From positions 1-38,177 of the forward strand of contig CAIYHG010000057.1 in assembly GCA_903925975.1 (NCBI GenBank): a stretch of DNA of 38,177 nucleotides, written 5' to 3'. Under the pieces are notes generated by a model. That model was given only the letters and a program-made list of their open reading frames with translations. It ran no database searches and was not told where the DNA came from. The number at the start of each line of letters is the position of its first letter. The stretch's first letter is position 1. This document shows positions 22,855 through 30,426 of this stretch, piece by piece. Source of the stretch: an uncultured Acidobacteriia bacterium. Its GTDB lineage: Bacteria > Acidobacteriota > Terriglobia > Bryobacterales > Bryobacteraceae. The translations under genes and the position numbers were made by a program.

Positions 22855-24738
22855 TTACGGAGCCCAGGCTGCGCCGGAGATCACATTCACCTGAACCGTC
22901 TGCTGGCTTCCTTCGCGAATCGAAACGCTCTGGCCCTTGTTTTGAAAAGGCGCCATGAACTCGGGGTCCATGTAGGCGCCGGAATCGATGGCGTCCCAGG
23001 CGTAGATGGCGTATTCGCCGGGCGCGATGTTCCCGATTGTGAACTGCCCGTATGCATCCGAAGTGGCAGTGCGATAGAAGACGCTCGACTCCCGGCGTTC
23101 GCGCTCGGTCGGCATGAGTACGATAGTTGCGCGTTCCGCGGCCTTCATCGTTTCCGGATTCATGGCCATGCCGGAAATGCGCCCCGCGTTGGCGCGCAGC
23201 GCGACATCGAGAAGCACGGAGCCTGAGTTGATGTTGAGGCCCAGGGTCAGCGCGTCGCGCTCGCCGGAGCGGGCGGAGCTGAGGTAGTATCCCTCCGGCC
23301 CACCGGAAACGATCACGTCATACATATCCGGGCTGGCGCCGCTCAACTGGAAGCTGCCGTCGTCGCCGGCAGTCGCCGTCAGACCCTGGCCGGGTCCCCC
23401 GGCGCGTCCAAAGCCAGCCAGCGGCTCGCGCGGTTGAAGCCTGATCTGCACTTTGCCCGCGGACGTTGCCTGCGCCGCGCCTTCGAGCTTCACCCGCCCC
23501 GCGATCTCGGCGCCCGGGGCAAGCGTCAGCCCCACATCCCCCATATCGTGTGTACCCACCGTCACCGGAAGCCGAGCGTAGAGCGTCTTCTGCCCGTCAG
23601 TGCCGGATGCTGCCAGAGTATACGCGCCGGGCGTGACGCCCGTGATCTCGAAGGCGCCGGTCTGCTGGTCCACCCGGGCCGTGCGGATTCCGCCGGCCGC
23701 GAGCGCATTCTGCGGTATCAGCGAAACGGCTACGCCGCGCCTGTTTCCGGCGGCGCCCCCGCCGGCGACGCGTCCGCGCACGGTTGAGGTGGCCACTTTC
23801 GAGAGCGTCATGCCGATATTACGGAACTCCGCGCCGGGCCCGATATCGAGCGGAGTGGCCGCCGCCGGATCCACCGTTCCCGGGTAAAAAGTCTGAACCC
23901 AGTTCTCTTCCGCTGCCGCTGGCGCCGCAGCCGGCCCGCCCGCCATTCCGCCGCGGCCTCCCGCGTTGGCGGGAGCCCGGCAGGTAGCGCTTACGTAATA
24001 CTTCGCGGGCGCAAGCCCGAACAGGCGGTACTCTCCCAGATCGTTGGTGGTGACGCCGTTCTGAAGGTTGAGCTGCTTTCGCCCCTGAACGTAACGGAAG
24101 CGGTAGGCCCTCACCTGGGCCCCGGCCAGAGGCTCGCCGTCGGCATCGACGATGCGTCCCGCGATAACGCCCTGCGGCGGCAGGCGCACTTCAATGCCCG
24201 TGACCTTTTGGCCGGTTCCAACCGTAATCGTGCGGCCGATTCGCGATGCGTCAGCGGCTCCGTATTCCATGGCGACAAAACCGTTGCGTTGCGCGGAGAG
24301 GCGGTACGCGCCCGGCTCCACGCCGGTGACGCTGAACCTGCCCGCGCCATCGGAGGTGGCGGAGTACCGGCCGCCGCCCCGCCCGCCTGCCGCCGATTGC
24401 AGCGAAACCTCGGCCTTGCGCAAGAGTTCGCCGGTGACGCCGTTCAGCACCTGGCCTTCGATAGTCCCCAGATCCTGGGGCGCTGTCTGGCGGACGGCCG
24501 CAGCCTGCTGGCCCTGCTGGCCTTGTTGGCCCTGTTGGCCCTGTTGGCCCTGCCGGCCCGGCGCGGCTTGGCCGGGGGCCGCGCCCTGCGCCGGCGCCGC
24601 TCCCTGCGCAGGCGCGGCGCCCTGGCCTGCGTTCCGCGGCATTCGCGCCTGGCCCCCTGCCTGGCCGCCGGGTTGCCCGTACATGGCAGTGCTGAGGGCC
24701 GCTGCGGCGGCGATGCGAAGAAGGGTCGAGATTCTCAT
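22855..24738 (-). CDS. Large secreted carboxypeptidase-regulatory-like repeat protein
   Basis: This 627-aa exported protein has a signal peptide (about 1-22, RISTLLRIAAAAALSTAMYG). A low-complexity linker rich in G, Q, A and P (about 25-85) contains five GQQ repeats. Several carboxypeptidase-regulatory-like (CarboxypepD_reg, beta-sandwich) modules follow, e.g. IEGQVLNGVTGELLRKAEV, IAGRIVDADGEPLAGAQV and a final ISGMAMNPETMKAAERAT unit. It has no catalytic domain. Such proteins are expanded in acidobacteria and may bind carbohydrate or serve as envelope scaffolds. I start it at the ATG at 24738: TATTGT ends 6 nt upstream of it (leaderless type), and the upstream extension is not signal-like. 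Confidence 0.85.
   Translation of the reverse strand: MRISTLLRIAAAAALSTAMYGQPGGQAGGQARMPRNAGQGAAPAQGAAPAQGAAPGQAAPGRQGQQGQQGQQGQQGQQAAAVRQTAPQDLGTIEGQVLNGVTGELLRKAEVSLQSAAGGRGGGRYSATSDGAGRFSVTGVEPGAYRLSAQRNGFVAMEYGAADASRIGRTITVGTGQKVTGIEVRLPPQGVIAGRIVDADGEPLAGAQVRAYRFRYVQGRKQLNLQNGVTTNDLGEYRLFGLAPAKYYVSATCRAPANAGGRGGMAGGPAAAPAAAEENWVQTFYPGTVDPAAATPLDIGPGAEFRNIGMTLSKVATSTVRGRVAGGGAAGNRRGVAVSLIPQNALAAGGIRTARVDQQTGAFEITGVTPGAYTLAASGTDGQKTLYARLPVTVGTHDMGDVGLTLAPGAEIAGRVKLEGAAQATSAGKVQIRLQPREPLAGFGRAGGPGQGLTATAGDDGSFQLSGASPDMYDVIVSGGPEGYYLSSARSGERDALTLGLNINSGSVLLDVALRANAGRISGMAMNPETMKAAERATIVLMPTERERRESSVFYRTATSDAYGQFTIGNIAPGEYAIYAWDAIDSGAYMDPEFMAPFQNKGQSVSIREGSQQTVQVNVISGAAWAP
24504..24558. repeat. 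9-bp tandem repeat inside the secreted protein gene
   Basis: About six near-identical copies of CTGTTGGCC, read on the plus strand, encode the GQQ repeats of the secreted protein. The more central copies are identical, so slippage during replication is likely and copy number may vary between strains. The unit length of 9 keeps the reading frame. Confidence 0.75.
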
Positions 24739-24744
24739 GTATTT

Positions 24745-24750
24745 ACAATA
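24745..24750 (-). promoter_or_regulatory. -10 element of the carboxypeptidase-regulatory-like gene
   Basis: On the minus strand TATTGT ends 6 nt before the ATG at 24738, matching the leaderless spacing seen at the divergent gene (24912) and others in the window. Confidence 0.45.
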
Positions 24751-24911
24751 TTGCGACGTTTCGGCCGAAGGTTCCTTAATATGCGGGCGGGCCGCCTTTT
24801 CCGTCATCCGTTCGGTATAGGACCGAACAATGCCCCGTTCTACCCCGGGAGCGGCTCTTTGGCAATGGTCGTGCGGCCCCCCTGTGCAAGAAATCGGCGC
24901 CCCGGGACGGT

Positions 24912-24917
24912 TATAAT
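24912..24917 (+). promoter_or_regulatory. Consensus -10 element of the lipoprotein/GGR genes
   Basis: A perfect TATAAT ends 6 nt before the GTG at 24924, so the first transcribed base is expected at or next to the start codon. No -35 consensus is visible. Confidence 0.6.
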
Positions 24918-24923
24918 CGAGAG

Positions 24924-25358
24924 GTGCGAATTGTCTCTACCCTTCTGCTGACTATAGTTCTCCTGACTGGCTGCAACCGCAGCGCCCAAAACAACGATGC
25001 GGTGAAGCAAGGCGTCTTGGAACACCTGAAAGGCCGCCAGTTCAGCATGGATACGATGACGGTAGACGTCACCGCGGTCCAGTTCAACGGCGCCAAGGCC
25101 GACGCAACCGTAACCATCACGCCCAAAGGCGGCAGCGCCGCACAGGGCATGTCGATCAAGTATCAACTGGAACAGCAAAGCGGGAAATGGGTAGTCGTAA
25201 ACCGCGAGAACCCCGGCGGCGCGCCGCACGCAGGCGCGGAAGTGGCGCCGGCCGACAGTATGCCTCCGGCCGGGATGGCTCCGGGCGCCCAGAACCCTCA
25301 TGGCGGCATGCAGATGCCCGCCCCTGAGAATCTACCGCCCGCAAGCCCTAAGAAATGA
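24924..25358 (+). CDS. Small lipoprotein
   Basis: This 144-aa lipoprotein starts with GTG, a short hydrophobic signal (MRIVSTLLLTIVLLTGC) and a clear lipobox with the acylated cysteine at residue 17. The middle (about 25-92) looks like a beta-sheet domain (VDVTAVQFNGAKADATVTIT, then KWVVVNREN). The last 50 residues are proline/alanine/glycine-rich and probably unstructured. It is the first gene of a two-gene unit. It overlaps the flavoprotein gene by ATGA. Function is unknown. Confidence 0.8.
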   Translation: MRIVSTLLLTIVLLTGCNRSAQNNDAVKQGVLEHLKGRQFSMDTMTVDVTAVQFNGAKADATVTITPKGGSAAQGMSIKYQLEQQSGKWVVVNRENPGGAPHAGAEVAPADSMPPAGMAPGAQNPHGGMQMPAPENLPPASPKK

Positions 25359-26530
25359 ACCAGGTTGCAGTCTTGGGCGGCGGCCCGGCGGGAGCCTATG
25401 CCGGGGAGCGACTGGCCGCGGCCGGCCTCAAGGTCACCGTATACGACGAGAAACTCGCGTGGGAGAAGCCGTGCGGCGGAGGCCTGACGTACAAGGCCTA
25501 CAGCCAATATCCGTTTCTGATCGATAACCCAACGCCCAAGCGTTTCATTCGTGAAACCGTCCTCTCAGAGCCGCGCGGTGGAGAGGCGGTGCTCCAGCTT
25601 ACGGACCCTCTTCTGATTTATTCGCGCCTCGATCTCAACCATATGCTGCTGGCTCGCGCCGAAAGCGCCGGGGTGCGGATAGAGAAGACGCGCATCCAGC
25701 AGATTGAGCGCACGGGTTCGGGCTGGCGGCTTCGCACCGGGGCCTGCGCCGCCGAAGCGGATTTTCTGATCGTCGCCACCGGCGCGCGCAACACCCTGAA
25801 GGACGTAGGCACGCAACTGACGCCGGAAGACGCCATGTCCGCGCTTGGCTACTACGTACCCGGCGATCAGGAACGCATCGACATTCAGTTTCTGCCGGAA
25901 CTGCGCGGCTACATCTGGATCTTCCCCCGGTGCGGTCACTTGTCGGTGGGTATCTGCGGCAAAGGCGAGCCTGCCGCGTCGCTGCGCAAACGCCTGGAAC
26001 GGTTCATGACCGAACGCGGCCTCAATTGGAAAGGCGCGGCGTTCTACAGCCACCTGCTTCCGGCGCTCGATTGCGGATCGTGGCTCAACAATCGCGTGGC
26101 CGGCGACGGCTGGATGGCGGTAGGAGACGCAGCCGGATTGGTGGACCCGATCACCGGCGAAGGCCTTTACTACGCGATCCGCTCGGGCGATCTGGCGGCG
26201 CAAACGCTGGTGGACCGGTTCGGCGGAGCGCCCGAGGGAGCGGCGTATTCGCAGCGCTTGAGGCACGATTTTGCGGCCGACCTGGAGTTCGGCGCCCGTC
26301 TGGCCAGGCGCGTATTTCAAGGGCGCATTCTGTGCGGCCCCGTTACCGAGCGCATGGTGCAGTTCACGAGGAGGAGTCCGCGGTTCTCCGTGGTGATGCA
26401 AGACCTCTTCGCGGGCAAGCAGCCTTATATGGAGTTGAAGCGCCGGCTGATGGACAACTTGAACGGCAGCGTTTATGAAATCGGAATGAACCTCGGGTTC
26501 AGCCGCCTCGTGCCCCGCAAAGCAGGTTAA
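25355..26530 (+). CDS. Geranylgeranyl-reductase-family FAD-dependent oxidoreductase
   Basis: This 391-aa flavoprotein has the FAD-binding Rossmann motif GGGPAG (residues 8-13), the family's PCGGGLTYKA motif, an FAD-contacting ATGAR and the second flavin motif WMAVGDAAGLVDPITGEGLYYA. These define the geranylgeranyl reductase/FixC-like group, which reduces isoprenoid double bonds with NAD(P)H. The likely substrate is a polyprenyl chain, for example of menaquinone (MenJ-type reductase) or a lipid. This is an inference; the presence of mqnD elsewhere in the window is compatible. It overlaps the lipoprotein gene by 4 bp. HemL follows after 39 bp. Confidence 0.87.
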   Translation: MNQVAVLGGGPAGAYAGERLAAAGLKVTVYDEKLAWEKPCGGGLTYKAYSQYPFLIDNPTPKRFIRETVLSEPRGGEAVLQLTDPLLIYSRLDLNHMLLARAESAGVRIEKTRIQQIERTGSGWRLRTGACAAEADFLIVATGARNTLKDVGTQLTPEDAMSALGYYVPGDQERIDIQFLPELRGYIWIFPRCGHLSVGICGKGEPAASLRKRLERFMTERGLNWKGAAFYSHLLPALDCGSWLNNRVAGDGWMAVGDAAGLVDPITGEGLYYAIRSGDLAAQTLVDRFGGAPEGAAYSQRLRHDFAADLEFGARLARRVFQGRILCGPVTERMVQFTRRSPRFSVVMQDLFAGKQPYMELKRRLMDNLNGSVYEIGMNLGFSRLVPRKAG

Positions 26531-26569
26531 GCTATCCTTCAGGCTCAGCCGGAAAGGCAGCGATCCACT

Positions 26570-27832
26570 ATGAATTCCTCGAGATCCGAAGAGCTGTTCC
26601 GCGAAGCGCGCAAGATCATTCCGGGCGGCGTTAATTCGCCCGTCCGGGCATTCCGGAGCGTAGGCGGCACGCCACTGTTTATCGCGCAGGGCGCCGGTTC
26701 GCGAATTTTCGACGTGGACGGAAACGAGTTCATCGACTACGTCTGCTCGTGGGGACCGCTGCTGCTCGGCCACAGGCATCCGGATATCGTCGCGGCGCTC
26801 GAGAACGCCATCGACATGGGCACGAGCTTCGGCGCGCCGACGGAGCAGGAAACGGAACTGGCCGAGGCAATCCGCCGCGCCGTGCCATCGGTCGAAATGG
26901 TGCGGCTGGTGAACTCGGGCACGGAAGCCACGATGTCCGCCATCCGGCTGGCGCGCGGGTATACGGGCCGCGACCTCACCATCAAGTTCGAGGGCTGCTA
27001 TCACGGCCATGTCGATTCGCTGCTGGTGAAGGCCGGGTCGGGAATGGCGACGCTGGGCATTGCGGATACGCGCGGCGTGCCGGCGGCGTTCTGCAATACC
27101 ACGATCGCCCTGCCGTACAACGACGCGCAAGCGGTGGAAGACGCTTTCCGCGCCTATCCGGATAAGATCGCCGCTGTGATCGTGGAGCCGGTGGCCGGCA
27201 ATATGGGCTGCGTCCCGCCGCTCCCCGGCTACCTTGAAGCGCTGCGTGACCTCACCGAGAAGAACGGCGCACTGCTGATCTTCGATGAGGTGATGACGGG
27301 CTTCCGCGTGGCCTTCGGGGGCGCGCAGGAACGCTTCGGCATCCGCCCGGACCTTACTACGATGGGCAAGGTGATCGGCGGCGGTCTGCCCGTGGGCGCC
27401 TATGGCGGGCGCGAGGACATCATGAGCCTGATCGCGCCGGCCGGCCCCATCTACCAGGCGGGCACGCTTTCGGGGAACCCCCTCGCGGTTGCCGCCGGAT
27501 TAGCCATGCTGCGCCACCTGGAAGCGCACCCGGAAGTCTACGACCAACTCGAAGCCAGCGCCGCCAAGCTATGCGCGTGGGTTCCGCCGGGCGTGACCGT
27601 GAACCGCGTGGGTTCGATGTTCACGTTCTTCTTCACCGAAGTCCCGGTGACGGATTGGGAATCGGCCAAGCGCGCGGACACCGAGAGGTTCGGCCGATTC
27701 TTCCGCGCCATGCTGGAGCAGGGTATCTATATCGCGCCGTCGCAATTCGAAGCTGCGTTCGTCTCCGCAGCGCACACGGAAGAGGATATAGAGAAGACCA
27801 TCGCGGCCGCCCGAGAAGCGTTCACGGCATGA
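26570..27832 (+). CDS. hemL: HemL, glutamate-1-semialdehyde 2,1-aminomutase
   Basis: This 420-aa PLP enzyme makes 5-aminolevulinate for haem and other tetrapyrroles by the C5 pathway. The start [37 protein letters not shown] and the PLP lysine K267 in [18 protein letters not shown] are all diagnostic, and the glycine-rich active-site loop is intact. The length is a little shorter than the E. coli protein (426). A purine-rich GGAAAGG precedes the ATG by 12 nt, and a TATCCT hexamer lies at 26533-26538. No hemA, hemB or hemC genes are in the window. Confidence 0.97.
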   Translation: MNSSRSEELFREARKIIPGGVNSPVRAFRSVGGTPLFIAQGAGSRIFDVDGNEFIDYVCSWGPLLLGHRHPDIVAALENAIDMGTSFGAPTEQETELAEAIRRAVPSVEMVRLVNSGTEATMSAIRLARGYTGRDLTIKFEGCYHGHVDSLLVKAGSGMATLGIADTRGVPAAFCNTTIALPYNDAQAVEDAFRAYPDKIAAVIVEPVAGNMGCVPPLPGYLEALRDLTEKNGALLIFDEVMTGFRVAFGGAQERFGIRPDLTTMGKVIGGGLPVGAYGGREDIMSLIAPAGPIYQAGTLSGNPLAVAAGLAMLRHLEAHPEVYDQLEASAAKLCAWVPPGVTVNRVGSMFTFFFTEVPVTDWESAKRADTERFGRFFRAMLEQGIYIAPSQFEAAFVSAAHTEEDIEKTIAAAREAFTA

Positions 27833-28137
27833 GTCGCAGGTCCAACTGAGAGATTCAGGCCGTTCCGTCCGCCGGAGCCAGCCACCGGAAGACAAAGAAA
27901 TGGCGTCCACAGAGACAACAGCGAAACGGAAGAAAAAACCAGTGAACCGCCGCTTCCATCGTGTTCCGGTCGCCCACCGCCCTGAAATCGACTGATCGGC
28001 AATGCGGGCATCGAGCGAGGAGCATGTCTTACGGTACCGCCTTTCGCCGTGCGCCACGGGCGCTAGTGCGCGCGAAAGCACCGTTGTCGCCGGAATGCCC
28101 GCAAGAGACTTCTAATGCGGCTCCGGGCGCAGCTCGC
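27833..28137. other. Intergenic region downstream of hemL
   Basis: About 300 bp without a convincing gene. One 31-codon frame (27900-27995, MASTETTAKRKKKPVNRRFH...) encodes a very basic peptide with a GGAAG upstream, but it is too short to call. Minus-strand frames here are continuations of hemL shadows. No hairpin followed by a T-run was found after hemL. Confidence 0.35.
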
Positions 28138-28350
28138 CTACCGGCTCTCCGCCGGCGCCGCTTGCCGCGTGTCTTCGAGCATGTTCTGCATGCGTCCAAG
28201 CAACGACTTGCCAAGCGTTATGTCTTCGGCGCTGCCCTTGTAACCGGGCATCTTCGGATCGATGAACTGTCTGCGGAATAGTTGATCCTCGGCCAAACTC
28301 GCCAACAACTTCAGTTCGTCAACCGTGAGTGTGAGACTAATACGTTTCAT
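28138..28350 (-). CDS. Small hypothetical protein, 70 aa
   Basis: This 70-aa protein opens with an alternating beta strand followed by a helix (MKRISLTLTVDELKLLASLA), a pattern often seen in ribbon-helix-helix or other small regulators. It continues with a conserved-looking RRQFIDPKMPGYKG turn and a charged C-terminal helix. I do not recognise the family with certainty. The ATG overlaps the stop of a coding-like frame upstream (28347-28520) as ATGA, suggesting translational coupling. It is weakly linked to the nearby extended -10 at 28558. Confidence 0.6.
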   Translation of the reverse strand: MKRISLTLTVDELKLLASLAEDQLFRRQFIDPKMPGYKGSAEDITLGKSLLGRMQNMLEDTRQAAPAESR

Positions 28351-28520
28351 AGTTGTTCCCGGACTTTACAGACGGCTCGGAGAAGACACGTGGCCCAGAC
28401 TCTCCAATAACGATCAAGTACCCTGACTCCATAAAACAGAATCACGTAGGCGTAAACTCCAACCGCTTCGGTTGAACGAGTAACGAAGGGAAGGAGGCGA
28501 ACGAACCGGCTTAGTTCAGA
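28347..28520 (-). pseudogene. Start-less coding-like frame ahead of the 70-aa gene
   Basis: A 57-codon open frame ends in TGA overlapping the ATG of the 70-aa gene. It translates as a hydrophobic/basic stretch (e.g. GVYAYVILFYGVRVLDRYWR, then LLRAVCKVREQL) but has no ATG; a GTG at 28445 would give only 33 residues. It may be a decayed or GTG-started small gene, a translated leader, or part of a mobile sequence. The length and non-random look, not homology, are the reason for listing it. Confidence 0.3.
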
Positions 28521-28557
28521 TCATCCGCCAGTAGGCCAGAGTGCTCAGTCAACAATC

Positions 28558-28566
28558 ATTATAGCA
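28558..28566 (-). promoter_or_regulatory. Extended -10 promoter element
   Basis: On the minus strand TGCTATAAT matches the extended -10 consensus. The transcript would run through about 200 nt, including a 6-bp hairpin CAACCG-CTT-CGGTTG (28460-28474), before reaching the 70-aa gene. It has no matching -35, as is usual for extended -10 promoters. Confidence 0.45.
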
Positions 28567-28605
28567 GGCCGAGGAACAAACCTTCGCCACTGGCTCGCCG
28601 CCGCT

Positions 28606-29109
28606 CTACCGCCTCGCGAGCGATAGCAGACGCCGCGCGGACCAGGTCGCAATGGCGAAGAAAACGGCGAAGCTGATGAGGATCACCGTGAGTTGTCTGC
28701 GGGGCGATAGGTAGGTAGCTTGCGGTCCGCCCGCCGCGCCGAAATCGAGCCATGCCCTTAGGTGAACAGCGGCGGGCTTGTCGTTGTCGCGGTTGTCCAA
28801 TACCAAGGCATAACGGCCGGGATCGCGGAGGTAGTATCGCAAATGCCCCGATTCGCCGGGCGTGGTCGAGGCCAGAACGGAGTGGGCGCGATCCTGCCTC
28901 AGCCGTTCCATCTCGCGCCGGGGCAGCAGCGCCACGCGCACGTCCTTGCCGCCCGAGCTTGATACGGCGTCCGCTCCCAAGAGCGCGGGGCGCTGTCTCA
29001 GGGTGACATCGACGTAGCGCCAATCGCCCGCGGGAATCTGGTACAGGTCATCCACCAGATCCACGCTGCTCGACCCGAGCAATAGAAATAACCAGAGGAA
29101 GGCCGTCAT
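28606..29109 (-). CDS. Secreted protein with C-terminal membrane helix
   Basis: This 167-aa protein has an N-terminal signal or helix (about 1-16) and a C-terminal membrane helix (about 140-160, LTVILISFAVFFAIATWSA) followed by a basic tail, so it should be anchored in the membrane with a beta-rich domain (about 25-130) outside. The segment DPGRYALVLDNRDNDKPAAV resembles bacterial pre-peptidase C-terminal/PPC-like domains, but this is tentative. It is divergent from the MauE-thioredoxin gene with 66 bp between them. Function is unknown. Confidence 0.7.
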   Translation of the reverse strand: MTAFLWLFLLLGSSSVDLVDDLYQIPAGDWRYVDVTLRQRPALLGADAVSSSGGKDVRVALLPRREMERLRQDRAHSVLASTTPGESGHLRYYLRDPGRYALVLDNRDNDKPAAVHLRAWLDFGAAGGPQATYLSPRRQLTVILISFAVFFAIATWSARRLLSLARR

Positions 29110-29162
29110 AACCGGGAGTTTGCCCTTGCGGCCGGCGTCCCTTTGCGGGGAATCGAACCAGC

Positions 29163-29168
29163 TACAAT
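29163..29168 (+). promoter_or_regulatory. -10 element of the MauE-thioredoxin gene
   Basis: TACAAT ends 7 nt before the ATG at 29176, which places transcription start at or beside the start codon. Confidence 0.5.
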
Positions 29169-29175
29169 GAGGACC

Positions 29176-30105
29176 ATGACCGACAGTATGGCACAGCCCA
29201 CCGAGGAGGCTGGCTTACCTTCGCTCGAGCGGCCCGGCTGGAAGACCTTCGCCAACTGGGGCTCCGCGATTCTACTCGCGCTCATCTTTCTTGCCTCGGG
29301 TATCTGGAAGATCAACGACGCGCAAGCCGCGGCCGCGCGCATGACGCAGGCACTGGTGCCGCAGGCGCTGAGCCTGCCTGCCGCGCTGTTGTTCGGAATC
29401 GCGGAGACGCTGGCGGGCGCGCTCGTGCTGGTTCCGCGCTTCAGGCGCTGGGGCGCGTGGCTGTGCGCCCTGCTGCTGCTTGCCTTCATGGCTTATGTAG
29501 GCGCCCAATACCAGGCGCTGCTGGGCGTGGATTGCACGTGCTTCCCCTGGGTGAAGCGTGTGGTAGGGCCGGGATTCTTCGTGGGCGACGGCGTGATGCT
29601 GCTACTGGCCGTGGCCGCCGCAATCTGGTCGCGCCCGCCGTCGTCTTTTCGCAGCGCGGTGCTTGTGGCCGGAGCCGTTACGGTGTTTGCGCTGGTTTCC
29701 TACGGCGTGGCAGCGGTGCGGCAAACGGGCGCGCAGGCGCCGGATTCGGTACTGGTCGACGGCAAGCCTTATTCCCTTCAACAGGGCAAGATTCTGGTCT
29801 TCTTCTTTCACCCCGCGTGCATGCACTGTTACGACGTGGCACAGCGTCTCTCCAAATACAACTGGAACGGCGCGCGGACGCTGGCGGTTCCGGTAGAGCA
29901 GCCGGAATACGCCGCGGGCTTCCTCTCAGACACTGGATTGAAGGCGCCCTTCACGACGGATTTCGAGAAGCTGCGAGGTCCTCTGGGTTACAAGACGTAC
30001 CCCGCGGCGGCTGCGCTCGAAAACGGACGCGTGAAGGAAGTGCTGTTGCAGTTCGATCCGCCGGAACCGGAAGCTGCACTGAAGCGGCTGGGATTTGTGC
30101 AGTAA
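29176..30105 (+). CDS. MauE/DoxX-like membrane protein fused to a thioredoxin-like domain
   Basis: This 309-aa protein carries about five membrane helices (26-46, 66-86, 93-112, 133-150, 160-180) in the MauE/DoxX layout, with a periplasmic-side cysteine pair C120/C122 (VDCTCFPW). The C-terminal part (about 190-309) looks like a thioredoxin fold with a CxxC active site C215-C218 (HPACMHCYDV) following a strand (KILVFFF). MauE helps form disulfides in methylamine dehydrogenase; here the fusion suggests a self-contained thiol-oxidation or reduction relay between membrane and periplasm (inference). The start is the ATG at 29176, matching the -10 position; two other ATGs nearby are possible. Confidence 0.82.
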   Translation: MTDSMAQPTEEAGLPSLERPGWKTFANWGSAILLALIFLASGIWKINDAQAAAARMTQALVPQALSLPAALLFGIAETLAGALVLVPRFRRWGAWLCALLLLAFMAYVGAQYQALLGVDCTCFPWVKRVVGPGFFVGDGVMLLLAVAAAIWSRPPSSFRSAVLVAGAVTVFALVSYGVAAVRQTGAQAPDSVLVDGKPYSLQQGKILVFFFHPACMHCYDVAQRLSKYNWNGARTLAVPVEQPEYAAGFLSDTGLKAPFTTDFEKLRGPLGYKTYPAAAALENGRVKEVLLQFDPPEPEAALKRLGFVQ

Positions 30106-30160
30106 GGACGCAGGCAAGACGTAAGTACGAGCGGGCTAAAGAGGCTGCGGAAGAAGTCCA

Positions 30161-30240
30161 TTGGCCGCAGATCAACGCTGACCAACGCAGATAAGTCGCG
30201 TTCTTTCAATCCACGTTAATCTGCGTTGATCTGCGGCCAA
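30161..30240. repeat. Intergenic palindromic repeat, copy 2
   Basis: The 17-bp arms TTGGCCGCAGATCAACG (30161-30177) and CGTTGATCTGCGGCCAA (30224-30240) are perfect inverted repeats and differ from copy 1 (16488-16567) by one compensated pair (T-A to C-G), so the stem is kept while the sequence changes. An inner pair ACGCAGAT/ATCTGCGT (30185-30192, 30219-30226) is also present. Confidence 0.85.
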
Positions 30241-30386
30241 CGTTCTTGGCTCGTTCTTCGGCAGACCCTAAGCGTGCCCCCCCCCGGTTGATTTGCGGCT
30301 ACAGGGCTGTTGTGGTTTGCTGGGGGCGTAGGCGCCGATCCCTTGCGGTCGCGGGGCTCGGAATCGAAAGGGGGGCGGGGCTTCAA

Positions 30387-30418
30387 ACGTAGGGCAGACC
30401 GGGAGGCCTGCCCCACGT
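30387..30418. repeat. Hairpin at the 3' end of the M48 protease gene
   Basis: ACGT-A-GGGCAGACC and GGCCTGCCCC-ACGT face each other around a GGGA loop, giving an almost perfect stem with one mismatch. It resembles the GGGCCTCC...GGCCCGC hairpin after glmM and the element at 17603. The right edge is 9 bp from the protease stop codon. Confidence 0.55.
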
Positions 30419-30426
30419 TAATGAGG

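Larger units (their letters stand above)
30106..30426. other. Intergenic region with repeats between convergent genes
   Basis: This 321-bp region separates the MauE-thioredoxin gene from the M48 protease gene, whose 3' ends face each other. It holds palindromic repeat copy 2 (30161-30240) and a second hairpin (30387-30418). The remainder is GC-rich without an apparent gene. Confidence 0.5.

Noticed and set aside
24504-24558. Short tandem repeats considered as a CRISPR array
   Set aside because: Repeat units are 9 bp without spacers, in frame within a coding region; no cas genes are present.
25565-27130. 521-codon open frame on the minus strand opposite the GGR-family and hemL genes
   Set aside because: Both genes on the plus strand are diagnostic; the antisense translation has a shadow-like composition and no recognisable motif.
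28351-28605. tRNA or small structured RNA in the gene-poor stretch
   Set aside because: A 6-bp hairpin is present, but no cloverleaf, T-loop GTTCGA-type motif or CCA-compatible acceptor stem could be found.
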